Source: Leptospira licerasiae serovar Varillal str. VAR 010
GTDB taxonomy: Bacteria; Spirochaetota; Leptospiria; Leptospirales; Leptospiraceae
NCBI RefSeq assembly: GCF_000244755.1
Contig: NZ_AHOO02000005.1
Coordinates: 1,364,001-1,428,000, forward strand
Reading direction: 5' to 3'
Length of the DNA stretch: 64,000 nt
A program made the translations under genes and the position numbers. Position 1 is the first letter of the stretch, and each line of letters starts with the position of its first letter. Shown piece by piece: positions 26,916 through 37,287 of the stretch. The notes below the pieces were generated by a model. It saw nothing but the letters and a program-made list of their open reading frames with translations. It had not been told where the DNA came from and did no database searches.

Positions 26916-27223
26916 ACTTATAATAAGGCCTTCCTATAGAGGCTGAGAGTTATAATAATTCGTCGGCTCAATCGGACGAATCCTTTCAAGCCTTTGTCAC
27001 TAAAGCGGATTTTTATTTATGAAGAAGGTAGAACGTCCGGCATTGTATCTAGTAAAGTCGAACAGTCAAGAATTTAGTGCTTTCGCGTTAGCGAGATTGT
27101 GCTCTTACTCATTTGGGATTATGTATGTATAGGTTTGGCACTATTGTAGGAGTTCCAACATAGCCTAGAAAGAATATGAAATCGGCACGGTTCTTGGTTG
27201 CGTTTTGGATAAGCGGGTAGAAC
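26916..27223. other. Divergent intergenic region, no gene seen
   Basis: This 308-base region lies between the chemoreceptor genes and rsmH and should hold both promoters. A 37-codon frame starts at 27019 but has no ribosome binding site. I found no terminator, RNA gene or clear consensus promoter. Confidence 0.5.
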
Positions 27224-28186
27224 TTGGAAAACGAATTGGAACCTGTCCATTATTCGGTGCTCTATCGGGAGATTCTTTCCTTCTTCCTTTCCGTATTCGA
27301 TAAGGACCGAGAACTCCTTTTTTTGGACGGAACGGCTGGAGAAGGAGGACATAGTCTTCTGCTCTTAGAACAGTTCCCGAATTCCAAATTGGTTTTGGTG
27401 GATCGGGATTCGGTCATGTTATCCAGGGCCAAAACAAGACTTTCCGCTTATTCTTCCAGAATCATTCCTATCGAAGCTAATTTTTCGGATCTAGATCCGG
27501 AGTTCTTAAACGGCTTCGGTGTTTCCAATCCGCCGGACGGTATCCTTTTGGATTTGGGAATTTCTACATTTCATCTATTACATGCAGGAAGAGGTTTTAG
27601 TTTCAGGGAAAATGAACCTCTAGATATGAGACTTTCATCTTCCGGCGGTATTTCTGCGGAAGATGTGATCAATACCTATCCAGAAAAAGCTTTGAGTAAA
27701 ATTTTCTACGAGTATGGAGAAGAGCGTTGGACCAAGAAGATCGTAGAAGCGATCTTAGAAAGAAGGAGACATTCTCGGATCGGTTACTCCGGAGATCTTG
27801 CACAATTAGTTTCGAGAGTGATCCCCAGAAAGTTTTGGCCTCCCGGGAGACACCCCGCTACTAGAGTTTTCCAAGCTTTGAGAATAGAAGTGAATCAGGA
27901 ACTTCTCCACATTGAAATAGGTGTCAAAAAACTTTTGGATCTGGTCGCAAAGGGCGGACTCTTACAAGTGATCTCTTTTCATTCTTTGGAAGATAGGATC
28001 GTTAAAAATTTATTCAGGGATTATGCAAGAGGTGGAGAAGCTAAACTTCTAACCAAAAAACCTGTCCTTCCCTCGGAAGCTGAGACAAAAGAAAATCCGG
28101 CCTCTCGTTCCGCAAAATTACGTGTCATCCTTAAATCGCTTCCTACCGATATGGAAGATGAAGAAGAGGAGGACGAAGAAGAATGA
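27224..28186 (+). CDS. rsmH: 16S rRNA m4C1402 methyltransferase
   Basis: The 320-residue MraW/RsmH protein has [13 protein letters not shown] at the N-terminus, the S-adenosylmethionine motif [38 protein letters not shown]...PLDMR and the C-terminal [16 protein letters not shown]. It methylates C1402 of 16S rRNA. The start is TTG at 27224; a TTG four codons later is also possible. The C-terminus is a run of Asp and Glu. mraZ, which usually precedes it, is absent. It overlaps the next gene by four bases and heads the cell-wall cluster. Confidence 0.92.
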   Translation: MENELEPVHYSVLYREILSFFLSVFDKDRELLFLDGTAGEGGHSLLLLEQFPNSKLVLVDRDSVMLSRAKTRLSAYSSRIIPIEANFSDLDPEFLNGFGVSNPPDGILLDLGISTFHLLHAGRGFSFRENEPLDMRLSSSGGISAEDVINTYPEKALSKIFYEYGEERWTKKIVEAILERRRHSRIGYSGDLAQLVSRVIPRKFWPPGRHPATRVFQALRIEVNQELLHIEIGVKKLLDLVAKGGLLQVISFHSLEDRIVKNLFRDYARGGEAKLLTKKPVLPSEAETKENPASRSAKLRVILKSLPTDMEDEEEEDEEE

Positions 28187-28542
28187 GCAGGGTTTCCGAA
28201 TTTCTATCCCTTCGTCTTTGGCCCGACCTCGGATTTTTGTTTAGAGTGTTCGGCTGGATTATCGCTCCATTTAGTATTGCACTTTTATTCGTTTGGCAGA
28301 ATGTTCAGGTCTCCAGATTAAATCGAGAACTTGCGATCGCTTCCCAAGAAAAAGAAAAACTTTTAAAAAAGAATGACGACTTAAAGATAGGAATGGCCAC
28401 TTATACTTCTGCCCGGAGAATAGAAGCGCTTTATCGTAAGACATATCATTATTTACCGATCACAGTTGGAGATCGGATCATCACAGTGACTCTTCCTCCG
28501 GAAAGAAACGAGGCGGAACTTGAAACTTTCAGATCTCCTTAA
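28183..28542 (+). CDS. ftsL: FtsL-like division protein
   Basis: The 119-residue bitopic protein has one membrane helix (about residues 22-43) followed by a short coiled coil ([26 protein letters not shown]) and a C-terminal tail. This topology, the size, and the position between rsmH and murE are those of FtsL, a scaffold of the septal synthase complex. Sequence alone is weak for this family, so the call rests on context. The usual ftsI gene is missing after it. It overlaps murE by 23 bases. Confidence 0.7.
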   Translation: MSRVSEFLSLRLWPDLGFLFRVFGWIIAPFSIALLFVWQNVQVSRLNRELAIASQEKEKLLKKNDDLKIGMATYTSARRIEALYRKTYHYLPITVGDRIITVTLPPERNEAELETFRSP

Positions 28543-30010
28543 TCTTTTTCCGAATATTCAACTAATATCAGGATCTTTTACTTCGGATGAAACGTTCGAC
28601 TTTGTACGCACGGATTCTAGAAAATTAAATCCGAACGATCTATTCTGCCTCCCCGATTCTTCCGGAGACAAAGGAGCAGAATACGCTAAGGCTGCTCCTT
28701 CTAAATATATATTAATAGGATCTAAATTAAAGATTCCGAAATTAGAGAATAAGATCGTTCTTAAGGTCGATTCCGATCCGGAAAGTTTGGCCGGTCCGAT
28801 TGCTTCCTTTATTTTGGGGGATCCTTCTTCCAGGCTGAAAGTAATCGGAGTTACCGGGACAAACGGTAAAACTTCTTTAACTCATATCTTGGCTTACCTC
28901 GGAGAATCCCAAGGAAAATCCTGCGGGATTATCGGCACCACCGGCGTTAAATTTAAAGGGATCTTATCGGACACAGGGTATACCACTCCCGATCCAAGCA
29001 GCCTACAATCCATTCTGAAAGAAATGTATGATGCAGGAGTGGAATATGTATTTATGGAAGCGAGTTCTCACGGGTTGAAATTGGGAAGAACGAACGGAGT
29101 CCATTTCAAAGTCGGAGTATTTTCCAATCTTACTCAGGATCATTTGGATTTTCATCCAAACATGGAAGATTATAGAAACAGTAAGGCGCTTTTATTTTCT
29201 TCCTTAGCCTTAAATCCGGAAACTTTCGGAGTTATAGATTCAGATGCTCCCGGAGGAAGAGAATTTAAATCCGTCGTAGAGGCTAATTCCCCCGATCTGA
29301 AAATTTTCTCTCTTGGGAGAAGTTCGGGAGAATTCGAGATCCATTCCGAAGCGTTCTCTTTGGAAAAAACTTCTTACCAAATCAGACTTTCGGATGACTG
29401 GGGTGGAGATACTGAAGTTAACACCAATCTTCTGGGAGGTTTCAACGTTAGGAATACTGCACTTGCGTTTGTGACTGCGCTTGGTTTAGGCTGGGAGAAA
29501 AAGTCGATTCTCTCCGCTTTGGAAAGTATTCCCCAGATCCCGGGAAGATTTCAGATCTATTATAGCAAAGACAGATCTAGAATGGCAGTGGTGGACTATG
29601 CTCATACTCCGGATGCTTTGGAGAATATTTTAAGAAGTATCCGAAAATCCAAACCGAAAGAGCTGATCGCTCTTTTCGGTTGTGGAGGAGATAGAGATAA
29701 AACCAAACGCCCTAAGATGGCAAAGATAGCCCAAGAACTTGCGGACAAGGTAATACTCACTTCGGATAATCCTAGGACGGAAAATCCTGAAAGCATCTTG
29801 GATGATATTCAAGCAGGCTTTTCCGCCGGATATTCTCCCATGATCAGAGAAGCAGATAGAGCAAAGGCGATCCTTTACGGGATCTCTCACTTAAAAGAGG
29901 GGGGCTGTCTTCTTGTTGCCGGGAAGGGACATGAAGATTACCAGATCATAGGCAAAGATAAAAGGCATTTTGACGACGGAGAAGAGATCCGAAAGGCTTT
30001 CGGGCTCTAG
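28520..30010 (+). CDS. murE: UDP-MurNAc-tripeptide ligase
   Basis: The 496-residue Mur ligase has the ATP site VIGVTGTNGKTSLTH, the carbamylated-lysine region, and YAHTPDALENIL. The motif DNPR (about residue 416) and KGHEDYQI are those of enzymes adding meso-diaminopimelate rather than lysine. It adds the third residue of the peptidoglycan stem peptide in the cytoplasm. The start is TTG, preceded by GAGGCGGA inside ftsL. The overlap with ftsL means ftsI is not in its usual place. Confidence 0.93.
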   Translation: MKLSDLLNLFPNIQLISGSFTSDETFDFVRTDSRKLNPNDLFCLPDSSGDKGAEYAKAAPSKYILIGSKLKIPKLENKIVLKVDSDPESLAGPIASFILGDPSSRLKVIGVTGTNGKTSLTHILAYLGESQGKSCGIIGTTGVKFKGILSDTGYTTPDPSSLQSILKEMYDAGVEYVFMEASSHGLKLGRTNGVHFKVGVFSNLTQDHLDFHPNMEDYRNSKALLFSSLALNPETFGVIDSDAPGGREFKSVVEANSPDLKIFSLGRSSGEFEIHSEAFSLEKTSYQIRLSDDWGGDTEVNTNLLGGFNVRNTALAFVTALGLGWEKKSILSALESIPQIPGRFQIYYSKDRSRMAVVDYAHTPDALENILRSIRKSKPKELIALFGCGGDRDKTKRPKMAKIAQELADKVILTSDNPRTENPESILDDIQAGFSAGYSPMIREADRAKAILYGISHLKEGGCLLVAGKGHEDYQIIGKDKRHFDDGEEIRKAFGL

Positions 30011-30197
30011 TTTGCAACTCGGACTTCGCGAAGAGCCTGCCCATTGGCCGCAATACCTATTGCCGGCATAAATTTCCAAGATCCAAAAAAAATGGCGCAG
30101 ATCCGAACTTGCGTCGATAATTAAGTCAGAGAAGAAGATTTTCTTTTTTACGTTTACTCGTACTTGGCGCGGGCGAATCTGTCTTCATAGAAACGAT

Positions 30198-31310
30198 ATG
30201 TTTTATTTTTTATACGAAAGATTTTTCCAAGATCTAGATTCATTAAGACTTTTCAGTTATGTAACCGTTCGGGCTTTAATGGCAGGGTTGACTTCTATGT
30301 TCCTGACTTTCTGGTTCGGGGGAAGAGTGATCGATTTCTTGCATGGATTAAAATTCAGGGAGAGTGTAAGGGACGACGGACCGAAATCTCATAGCGCCAA
30401 GTCCGGGACTCCGACAATGGGCGGCTTGATGATAGTCTCTGCGCTGGTCGTATCCGTTCTTCTTTGGGGAAATTTAAGAAATTCGAATATTCTACTATTG
30501 CTCGCTTGTGCTATCTCTTTTGCCACACTTGGATTTATAGACGACTACATGAAATCCGTAAAAAAGATCAAGGGCGGAATGAGGGCCCGCACCAAGTTTG
30601 CCGTTTCCGTAGTGTTGGCTGCGATATTTTGTGGAGTGTTCTTATATTCTACGGGAGAAGCTCCCAAAGGAACTACCGGTAAAATACTATTTCATTTGAC
30701 TGATCTGTTTTTGCCATTCGTGAAAGGTCCGATCTTGTCCTGGGGCTATTTCGCTGTCCCATTTTCAATTTTAGTAATATTAGGATCTTCTCATGGAGTT
30801 AATTTGACCGACGGTTTGGACGGACTTGCAGGTGGAACTGCGGGGATAGTAGTCGGGACTCTCGGATTGATCGCTTATGTTTCCGGGACTCCTGTTGCCG
30901 CAAATTATCTAAATATTCCTTATCTTCCTCACGCTCATGAATATAGCGTGTTTCTTGCCGCTTTGACCGGAGCGTTGATTGGATTTCTTTGGTTTAATAG
31001 TCATCCTGCCCAAGTATTTATGGGGGATACCGGTTCTTTATTTTTAGGAGCAACGATCGGACTTACCTGCGTGATGTTAAAGAAAGAAATCCTACTCATC
31101 ATCTTAGGCGGGATCTTTGTTGCGGAATCCTTGTCAGTAATCCTGCAGGTCGGTTCTTTTAAATTGACCCAAAAGAGAATTTTCAGAATGGCTCCACTGC
31201 ATCACCATTTCGAATTGGGAGGAGTGCCTGAAACTAAGGTGGTCATCCGGTTTTGGATCGCGGCCATCATTCTCGCGATCATCTCCTTATCTAGTTTAAA
31301 AATACAATGA
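30198..31310 (+). CDS. mraY: Phospho-MurNAc-pentapeptide transferase
   Basis: The 370-residue polytopic protein has about ten membrane helices. Motifs are [31 protein letters not shown] with the paired aspartates, [25 protein letters not shown] and [10 protein letters not shown]. It transfers phospho-MurNAc-pentapeptide to undecaprenyl phosphate, making lipid I. A 187-base gap after murE breaks the otherwise overlapping cluster. The gene overlaps ftsW by four bases. Confidence 0.95.
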   Translation: MFYFLYERFFQDLDSLRLFSYVTVRALMAGLTSMFLTFWFGGRVIDFLHGLKFRESVRDDGPKSHSAKSGTPTMGGLMIVSALVVSVLLWGNLRNSNILLLLACAISFATLGFIDDYMKSVKKIKGGMRARTKFAVSVVLAAIFCGVFLYSTGEAPKGTTGKILFHLTDLFLPFVKGPILSWGYFAVPFSILVILGSSHGVNLTDGLDGLAGGTAGIVVGTLGLIAYVSGTPVAANYLNIPYLPHAHEYSVFLAALTGALIGFLWFNSHPAQVFMGDTGSLFLGATIGLTCVMLKKEILLIILGGIFVAESLSVILQVGSFKLTQKRIFRMAPLHHHFELGGVPETKVVIRFWIAAIILAIISLSSLKIQ

Positions 31311-32458
31311 AGGCTCTCGGGAGAAAGTTCAAAGATTTTTGGGAATCTCCCGGTTCCCCCTTCGATCTGGTCTTAGTAGGATCGGTATTCTTTCTTTTAC
31401 TCTTCGGAATATGCGTAATGTATTCCAGCTCCTCCGTTACCGCATGGAGGGAGTTCCAAGACTCAGAATATTTTCTAAAAAAACAATTGGTATGGGCTGC
31501 CATAGGCCTTGTAGTGTTTTTCTTCTTTGCGAATTTTCCTTATAAACGTTTGGAAAAATTTGCGTTAGGCGGAATTATTATCAGCGTCCTTCTTTTGGTT
31601 TTGGTATTTATTCCGGGAATCGGAAAATCGGTCGGGACTTACTATGGAAGGAACTTCCATAGATGGATCGGGATCGGGCCATACCAGTTACAACCTTCCG
31701 AGATTGCGAAGCTGGCGGTTGTGGTTTATCTATCTTCTCTTATCGTAAAGCTGAAACTAAAAGAGAATAGAGATCCTAAGAAGTTCATTCTTCCTGCAGT
31801 CTTATTGCTTGCGGTTTTAATATTGATCTTAGCAGAACCGGCTTTCGGGACCACGATGGAAATTTTATTCGTGGTGATCGCTTTTGTGTTCTTATTCGGA
31901 TTTCCGGTCCGTAACCTTCTTCTTGTCGGTTTGGTCTCTCTTCCTTTAGCGTATCTTCTGATCAGCCAAGTAGGTTACAGAAGAAAAAGAATGGAAGTTT
32001 GGCTCGATCCATATCGATTCCGTTACGATGAAGGCCATCAATTAGTGACTTCTTTTAGAGCATTCTTAGATGGCGGTTGGTTTGGAAATAAATTGGCTAG
32101 CGGATATGCGCATAGATACCTAACGTATAGTCATACTGACTTTGTTCTCGCTACTTATGTGGAGGACTTCGGTTTTATAGGATTTTTATTCTTTTTTGCT
32201 TTGGTCATGATACTTCTTTCGAGAGTGTATGTTCTGCTAAAAAGAGTAGAGGATCCGTTCGGGTTCTATCTGGGAGCCGGTTTACTTTTTATTTTAGGTA
32301 CTCAATTTGTGATCAATAGTTTTGTGGTAACTGGACTATTCCCGATCACAGGCATCAGCTTGCCGTTTATGAGTTACGGAGGATCTTCACTTCTCGTGGT
32401 TTTGGCGGCCTTCGGAATCCTTGTCAATATAACTAGAAAAGAAAACATAGGCGTATGA
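31307..32458 (+). CDS. ftsW: SEDS-family cell division protein FtsW
   Basis: The 383-residue protein has about ten membrane helices. Typical SEDS segments are [49 protein letters not shown] and [20 protein letters not shown]. The last is the family signature. FtsW polymerises septal peptidoglycan from lipid II together with a class B penicillin-binding protein, whose gene is not in this cluster. RodA has a similar sequence, but the position between mraY and murG supports FtsW. Confidence 0.88.
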   Translation: MKALGRKFKDFWESPGSPFDLVLVGSVFFLLLFGICVMYSSSSVTAWREFQDSEYFLKKQLVWAAIGLVVFFFFANFPYKRLEKFALGGIIISVLLLVLVFIPGIGKSVGTYYGRNFHRWIGIGPYQLQPSEIAKLAVVVYLSSLIVKLKLKENRDPKKFILPAVLLLAVLILILAEPAFGTTMEILFVVIAFVFLFGFPVRNLLLVGLVSLPLAYLLISQVGYRRKRMEVWLDPYRFRYDEGHQLVTSFRAFLDGGWFGNKLASGYAHRYLTYSHTDFVLATYVEDFGFIGFLFFFALVMILLSRVYVLLKRVEDPFGFYLGAGLLFILGTQFVINSFVVTGLFPITGISLPFMSYGGSSLLVVLAAFGILVNITRKENIGV

Positions 32459-33531
32459 GATCGGTTTTAATCGCAGCCGGTGGGACCGGGGGGCATATTT
32501 CCCCTGGGGTCGCACTTGCGGAAAGTCTTGTAAGTCGGAAAGATTCCTTAGGTATATCTAACGTTTTTCTACATTCTCTTATCCGAAATAAGGATAATCC
32601 GGATCTAAAACAAGCTCCTTGCGAAGTTGTATGGCATAATACTCCGTCTCTTTCCGGAAATATTGTTTTATTACCTTTTCGATATGTATTCCAACTTATA
32701 AAATCTTGGATCAAGTTCAGGCAACTTGGGGTGGATGCAGTTGTAGGAATGGGCGGATATTCCAGCGTTCCTGCGCTTCTATATGCGGTGATCTTCGGTA
32801 AAAAATTATATTTATGCGAACAGAACTGTATTCCGGGAAAAGTAAATCGTATCTTCTTTAGATTTGCGGATAAGGTTGCATTTAGTTTTCCTCCCAAGGA
32901 TACGAAACTTTCCTGTAGTTGGGAAATATTAGGAAATCCTTTAAGATCCAAAACCATTCCAAAACTTGCTTTGAAGTTCAGCGAGAAATGGGATCCTAAG
33001 AAGAAAAAACAATTTAACGTTTTAGTAATGGGCGGTTCCCAGGGCGCTAGACAGATCAATAATATGGTAGTCAGCCTGATGAAACACGAAGTAATCCAAG
33101 AAAGATTCCGTTTCAGGATGCTTACCGGAACCGCATTGTACGACGAAGTTTCCAAAAAGACTAAGGACGCGGACCTGATCTCTTATTCGGATAATATGGC
33201 GGAGCATTATGAATGGGCTAATTTGGTGATCGCTCGTTCCGGTTCCGGAGTACTTTCCGAATGTGCAGCTTATGCACTCCCAATGATACTCATCCCGTAT
33301 CCGTTCGCTAAAGACGACCACCAAACGGCAAATGCAAAGTATATGGAAGCAAACGGCGCCGCTGCGTTACTCGAACAAAGGGACGAGGATGAAAGTAAAT
33401 TGTTCCGCATTTTGAATGAGTTTGCGGAGGCTCCTGAACTCTTAAACCAAATGTCTATTAGATCATTAGAATGTTCTCATGTAGAAGCGTCTCAGGAAAC
33501 GGTCGGCTTCTTTTTCGAAAATATTAAATAA
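32455..33531 (+). CDS. murG: Lipid II synthase MurG
   Basis: The 358-residue GT-B transferase has [16 protein letters not shown] at the N-terminus, [39 protein letters not shown] and [22 protein letters not shown]. It adds GlcNAc to lipid I at the inner face of the membrane. It overlaps ftsW by four bases (ATGA) and shares one base with murC (TAATG). One of the most tightly packed parts of the cluster. Confidence 0.95.
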   Translation: MRSVLIAAGGTGGHISPGVALAESLVSRKDSLGISNVFLHSLIRNKDNPDLKQAPCEVVWHNTPSLSGNIVLLPFRYVFQLIKSWIKFRQLGVDAVVGMGGYSSVPALLYAVIFGKKLYLCEQNCIPGKVNRIFFRFADKVAFSFPPKDTKLSCSWEILGNPLRSKTIPKLALKFSEKWDPKKKKQFNVLVMGGSQGARQINNMVVSLMKHEVIQERFRFRMLTGTALYDEVSKKTKDADLISYSDNMAEHYEWANLVIARSGSGVLSECAAYALPMILIPYPFAKDDHQTANAKYMEANGAAALLEQRDEDESKLFRILNEFAEAPELLNQMSIRSLECSHVEASQETVGFFFENIK

Positions 33532-34928
33532 TGGAAAGCGGGTCTATCCAACAAAGACTGGGATTCTCCAAACCTTTTTTTCTCGGGATCGGCGGTTCCG
33601 GTATGTCCAGCCTTGCACATATATTGGCGGATGCCGGCTTTGAAGTTTCCGGTTATGACGGAAAAAAAAGTCAAGTAACCGATAACTTGGAGAAGAAGGG
33701 AGTAAAAATATTCTCTAAACTTTCCGACCTGGGAGAAAATATCGAATATGACTCCGCAATTTATTCTTCTGCCATACGTTTAGATTCTCATCCAATTGTA
33801 ATATTCTTCAGGCAAAAAGGGATTCCATTCTTTCATAGATCGGAAGTTTTACATCGTTGTTTCGAGCATCTCACTTGTATCGCAGTAGGGGGCTCTCACG
33901 GGAAAACTACAACTACGGCGATGACTGCTCATATACTTAATGATCTAGGATATTCTCCGTCTGTTATGGTTGGGGGCGACGTTTCGTTTCTAAATGGGGT
34001 GGGCGGAAGGTTCTCTTCGGGAAAGATAGGGGTTTTTGAGTCGGATGAATCCGACGGAACCTTCTTAAATCATAAAGCCCAGGTGCGCATTCTAACGAAT
34101 ATTGACGAGGACCATCTGGACTTCTATCATACTAGAGAGAAGTTGCTGGAGGCATTTGCCCAATTTATTTCTTTCGGAACGGAGATGGTGATTTTGGATC
34201 TGGACGATCCTGGGATTTCCGATTGTCTTTCGCTAATACAAGATAGATCTAAAATTTTCGGATTTACTTCTTCTTCAAGCCCGAACGTTAAAGGCTCCGG
34301 CTTTAAGAGTTTAGTACATTATAAAATAGAAAATAAGAAACTGATATTCTACCTGGATGGAAAAGAATTCGAGATTACTTCTAGATTTCCTGGAAAACAT
34401 TATCTAACGAATTCGCTCGCGGGAGTACTTGCCGCTTATTCTTTAGGAGCCGATCCGAAAGAAGCTGCTAGATCAGTTTCCGGATATGCGGGAGTCAAAC
34501 GCAGATTAGAATACATCGGAAATAAGAACGGTGTGGATATTTATGATGACTACGGGCACCATCCTACAGAGGTCCAAGCGGTCCTTTCTTCTATCCGAGA
34601 GTTATCCGGAGGAAGAGGAAAGCCCGTGATCCTATTCCAACCTCATAGATATACTCGGACTAAAAACTTATACCTGGACTTCGCAAAAAGTTTGGACCAA
34701 GTAGATACGGTTCTACTTCTTCCTATCTATTCTGCGGGAGAAGATCCGATCCCTGGAGTTTCTTCGGAGTTGATTGCCGACAAAATGAGGATAAAACCTA
34801 AAATCCTTTCGGGAAATCTAAGTGCAGATCTCTTGATTTTGAAAGAGTTACTCAAACCCGGAGACGTATTTGTAAGTTTAGGAGCGGGGAATGTTCGGGA
34901 CTGGGGACTAGAACTTCTGAAATCCTAA
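33531..34928 (+). CDS. murC: UDP-MurNAc-L-alanine ligase
   Basis: The 465-residue Mur ligase has the N-terminal GIGGSGMSSLAHILADAGF nucleotide motif, the ATP loop GGSHGKTTTTAM, NIDEDHLDFYH and DDYGHHPTEV. It adds L-alanine to UDP-MurNAc, the first peptide step. It is the last gene of the cell-wall cluster; murB, ddl, ftsQ, ftsA and ftsZ do not follow. A perfect palindrome lies 45 bases after its stop. Confidence 0.95.
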   Translation: MESGSIQQRLGFSKPFFLGIGGSGMSSLAHILADAGFEVSGYDGKKSQVTDNLEKKGVKIFSKLSDLGENIEYDSAIYSSAIRLDSHPIVIFFRQKGIPFFHRSEVLHRCFEHLTCIAVGGSHGKTTTTAMTAHILNDLGYSPSVMVGGDVSFLNGVGGRFSSGKIGVFESDESDGTFLNHKAQVRILTNIDEDHLDFYHTREKLLEAFAQFISFGTEMVILDLDDPGISDCLSLIQDRSKIFGFTSSSSPNVKGSGFKSLVHYKIENKKLIFYLDGKEFEITSRFPGKHYLTNSLAGVLAAYSLGADPKEAARSVSGYAGVKRRLEYIGNKNGVDIYDDYGHHPTEVQAVLSSIRELSGGRGKPVILFQPHRYTRTKNLYLDFAKSLDQVDTVLLLPIYSAGEDPIPGVSSELIADKMRIKPKILSGNLSADLLILKELLKPGDVFVSLGAGNVRDWGLELLKS

Positions 34929-34973
34929 ATTCTATTTTAGAATTTCTAATATAACTTATCTATTCTGGGTATA

Positions 34974-34994
34974 AATGAGCAACGGTTGCTCATT
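34974..34994. promoter_or_regulatory. Perfect 21-bp palindrome: operator or terminator
   Basis: Ten-base arms AATGAGCAAC and GTTGCTCATT flank a single central G. As RNA it would form a stem of about 8-9 bp with a short T/C-rich tail (CTTTCTCG), a modest terminator for murC. As DNA it has the exact symmetry of a TetR-family operator. It precedes the polysaccharide cluster. Confidence 0.55.
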
Positions 34995-35065
34995 CTTTCT
35001 CGTTAGGGTTATCTTAAAAAGTATTGGACGAATCTCGAAAATCCCGCATTTTGACAAGTAGTAGA

Positions 35066-36064
35066 ATGAAGTTAGTAATCAATATCCCTTGCTATAACGA
35101 GGAAAAAACTCTTTCTACGGTTCTTGCCGAGATCCCTAAAAAGATCCCTGGCATCCAAAAGATCGAAGTCCAAATTGTAGACGACGGTTCCACAGATCGC
35201 ACCTCAGAGATTGCGGCTTCATACGGCTGTAAAATTATTTCCCACAAAAAAAACTTAGGCTTGGGCAGAGCATTCAAGTCCGGTATAGAGGCTGCTCTGG
35301 AAAGCGGCGCGGATATTTTCGTAAATACGGACGCTGATAACCAGTATCCTTCTTCTTATATTCCTGATCTGATCACTCCAGTCATGAATGGTTCCGTAGA
35401 CATAGTTATCGGAAACCGAGTCCCATGGAAGGTGGAACATTTTTCTCCTTTAAAGAAAACTCTTCAATGGTTCGGAAATTTGATCGTCCGAAATCTGATC
35501 GGCACTAATATTCCTGATACCGTTTCCGGATTCAGGGCTTACTCAAGAGAAAGTCTTTTGAGATTGAATATAACTACTAAGTTTTCCTATGTCCTAGATA
35601 CGATTGTGCAAGCAGTCAAAATGGATCTTGCTGTTTCTTCTATTCCGATCCCTACGAATCCTCCTACTCGAAAATCCAGACTGTTTAAGAACATTTTCCA
35701 ACATATGTGGAAGTCAGGGACTTCCTTGGTAAGACTGTTGATCATTTATAGACCGTTTCAATTTTTCGGTGTTTTGGCCGTTACTACTTTCGTTCCAGCT
35801 CTCGCGATCGCGATCCGGTTTCTGATCTTTTTCTACTTAGGGATCGGAAAGGGGCATGTACAGTCTCTATTATTTGCGGTAGTTTTAGTGATTATTTCCG
35901 GGTTGTTTCTGGTCTCCGCGATCCTTGCGTTTTTGATCGGGAACAATAGAAAACTGAATGAAGAGATTTTGTATTACGAGAAGAAGAGGACTTTTTCAAA
36001 ATACTATTCTGATAAATTAGATCATACGATAAAGTTCTCTAAAGGGCAGAAGTCTCCTCATTAA
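35066..36064 (+). CDS. Polyprenyl-phosphate-type family 2 glycosyltransferase
   Basis: The protein has about 332 residues. A GT-A domain begins at VINIPCYNEEKTLSTVL, with VDDGSTDRTSEIAA and FVNTDADNQYP (DxD motif). The C-terminal part has two to three membrane helices (about 225-305). This DPM1/GtrB-like plan fits transfer of a sugar to undecaprenyl phosphate, or a direct membrane glycosyltransferase. The ATG at 35066 starts the conserved domain; a TTG at 35024 would add 14 residues. It is the first gene of the polysaccharide cluster, with base composition still like the core genome. Confidence 0.85.
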   Translation: MKLVINIPCYNEEKTLSTVLAEIPKKIPGIQKIEVQIVDDGSTDRTSEIAASYGCKIISHKKNLGLGRAFKSGIEAALESGADIFVNTDADNQYPSSYIPDLITPVMNGSVDIVIGNRVPWKVEHFSPLKKTLQWFGNLIVRNLIGTNIPDTVSGFRAYSRESLLRLNITTKFSYVLDTIVQAVKMDLAVSSIPIPTNPPTRKSRLFKNIFQHMWKSGTSLVRLLIIYRPFQFFGVLAVTTFVPALAIAIRFLIFFYLGIGKGHVQSLLFAVVLVIISGLFLVSAILAFLIGNNRKLNEEILYYEKKRTFSKYYSDKLDHTIKFSKGQKSPH

Positions 36065-36069
36065 CAGTT

Positions 36070-37176
36070 ATGGTGAACATTGAGAATGTTTTCCTATTGG
36101 GACCTATAACCCCATATCGAGGAGGGATCGCTCAATACACAACTTTTTTAAAAAAATCTCTCTCTAAACTCTGTAATTTGCGGACTATATCTTTCAAAAG
36201 GCAATATCCTAAGTTTCTTTATCCTGGAGAAAGTGACGTAGATCCTTTTTCGACCGGAATAGATCCTGAAGTAAATTATTTACTTGATGCTTTAAATCCA
36301 TTCAGCCTGATAAAAGTTGCGAATCATATTATTAAAAGTGAACCAGACTTAGTAATTCTTACCTGGTGGACTTTATTTTGGGCTCCAGGATTTGCCTTAA
36401 TCGCCTTTCTTCTTCGTAGAAAAAAAATCCCGGTTATTTTTTTATGCCATAATCTTTCGGATCATGGGGCTATAGGTATAAAGAGAACGATCGTTGAGTT
36501 CTTATTATCACATGCAGATGGTTACATTGTGCATTCTATCGAACATAAGAATTTTTTAAAATTACATTATCCTGAAAAACCAGTATTAAGGATTCATATC
36601 CCTGCATACGAGGAATTTCCTGAGCCTAAAGGTTTATTAAAGAAACGAGGAAGATTGGAACTTCTATTTTTTGGTTTCATTCGACCTTATAAGGGTCTGG
36701 ATATTTTATTGCATGCACTTGCTGAATTAAAGGATCCTGAGGTATACTTGACGGTTGCTGGTGAGACTTGGGAGAATAAAGAGATTCTCCAAGATCTGGT
36801 CAAAAATTTGGATTTAAAGAATGTAGAACTTCACCTTACTTATACGAAAGAAGAAGAACTAGCAGAGTTTTTTGGTAGATCAGATGCAGCTGTTCTTCCG
36901 TATCGCTCCGCATCTGGGACTGCGGTTGGTGCGGTCGCCTATCGATACGATTGTCCGATCATTGCCACTCGTGTAGGTGGACTTATTGATATCGTAACTG
37001 ATGGAGAGACTGGGTATTTAGTTGAGCCTGAGTCCCCAGAGGCGATCGCGGAAAAGCTTAGAGGAATTTCTAGAAAGGATTTGGCTGGTATGAAAGGTGC
37101 GATCCGCAATTTCAAAAAAGAGCTTACATGGGAAAATGTAGCTGAGAAAATTTTAAAATTCAACTGGAGAAAATAG
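36070..37176 (+). CDS. Family 4 glycosyltransferase
   Basis: The 368-residue GT-B protein has PYRGGIAQYTTFLKKSL at the N-terminus, FGFIRPYKGLDILLHAL, and the C-terminal donor site ASGTAVGAVAYRYDCPIIAT with TDGETGYLVEPESPEAIAEKL. It transfers a nucleotide-activated sugar to a lipid-linked glycan on the cytoplasmic side. The sugar cannot be predicted. It starts five bases after the previous gene. Base composition turns AT-rich from here. Confidence 0.85.
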   Translation: MVNIENVFLLGPITPYRGGIAQYTTFLKKSLSKLCNLRTISFKRQYPKFLYPGESDVDPFSTGIDPEVNYLLDALNPFSLIKVANHIIKSEPDLVILTWWTLFWAPGFALIAFLLRRKKIPVIFLCHNLSDHGAIGIKRTIVEFLLSHADGYIVHSIEHKNFLKLHYPEKPVLRIHIPAYEEFPEPKGLLKKRGRLELLFFGFIRPYKGLDILLHALAELKDPEVYLTVAGETWENKEILQDLVKNLDLKNVELHLTYTKEEELAEFFGRSDAAVLPYRSASGTAVGAVAYRYDCPIIATRVGGLIDIVTDGETGYLVEPESPEAIAEKLRGISRKDLAGMKGAIRNFKKELTWENVAEKILKFNWRK

Positions 37177-37287
37177 GGTAGCGGCCGAAAAAGAAAAAAA
37201 TAAGGTTTTGAAATATCCAAATATACACTATCGTCGATTTAATTTGGCAAAAGTTCGACTTAAACTTGATTACTTCAGACTACCATT

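Noticed and set aside
27019..27132. A 37-codon open frame (ATG to TAG) in the spacer before rsmH
   Set aside because: No ribosome binding site, no recognisable domain, and length expected by chance.
27133..27155. TTTGGCAC sequence resembling a sigma-54 -24 element
   Set aside because: The base pair ten bases after GG is GG rather than GC, so the required -12 element is missing.
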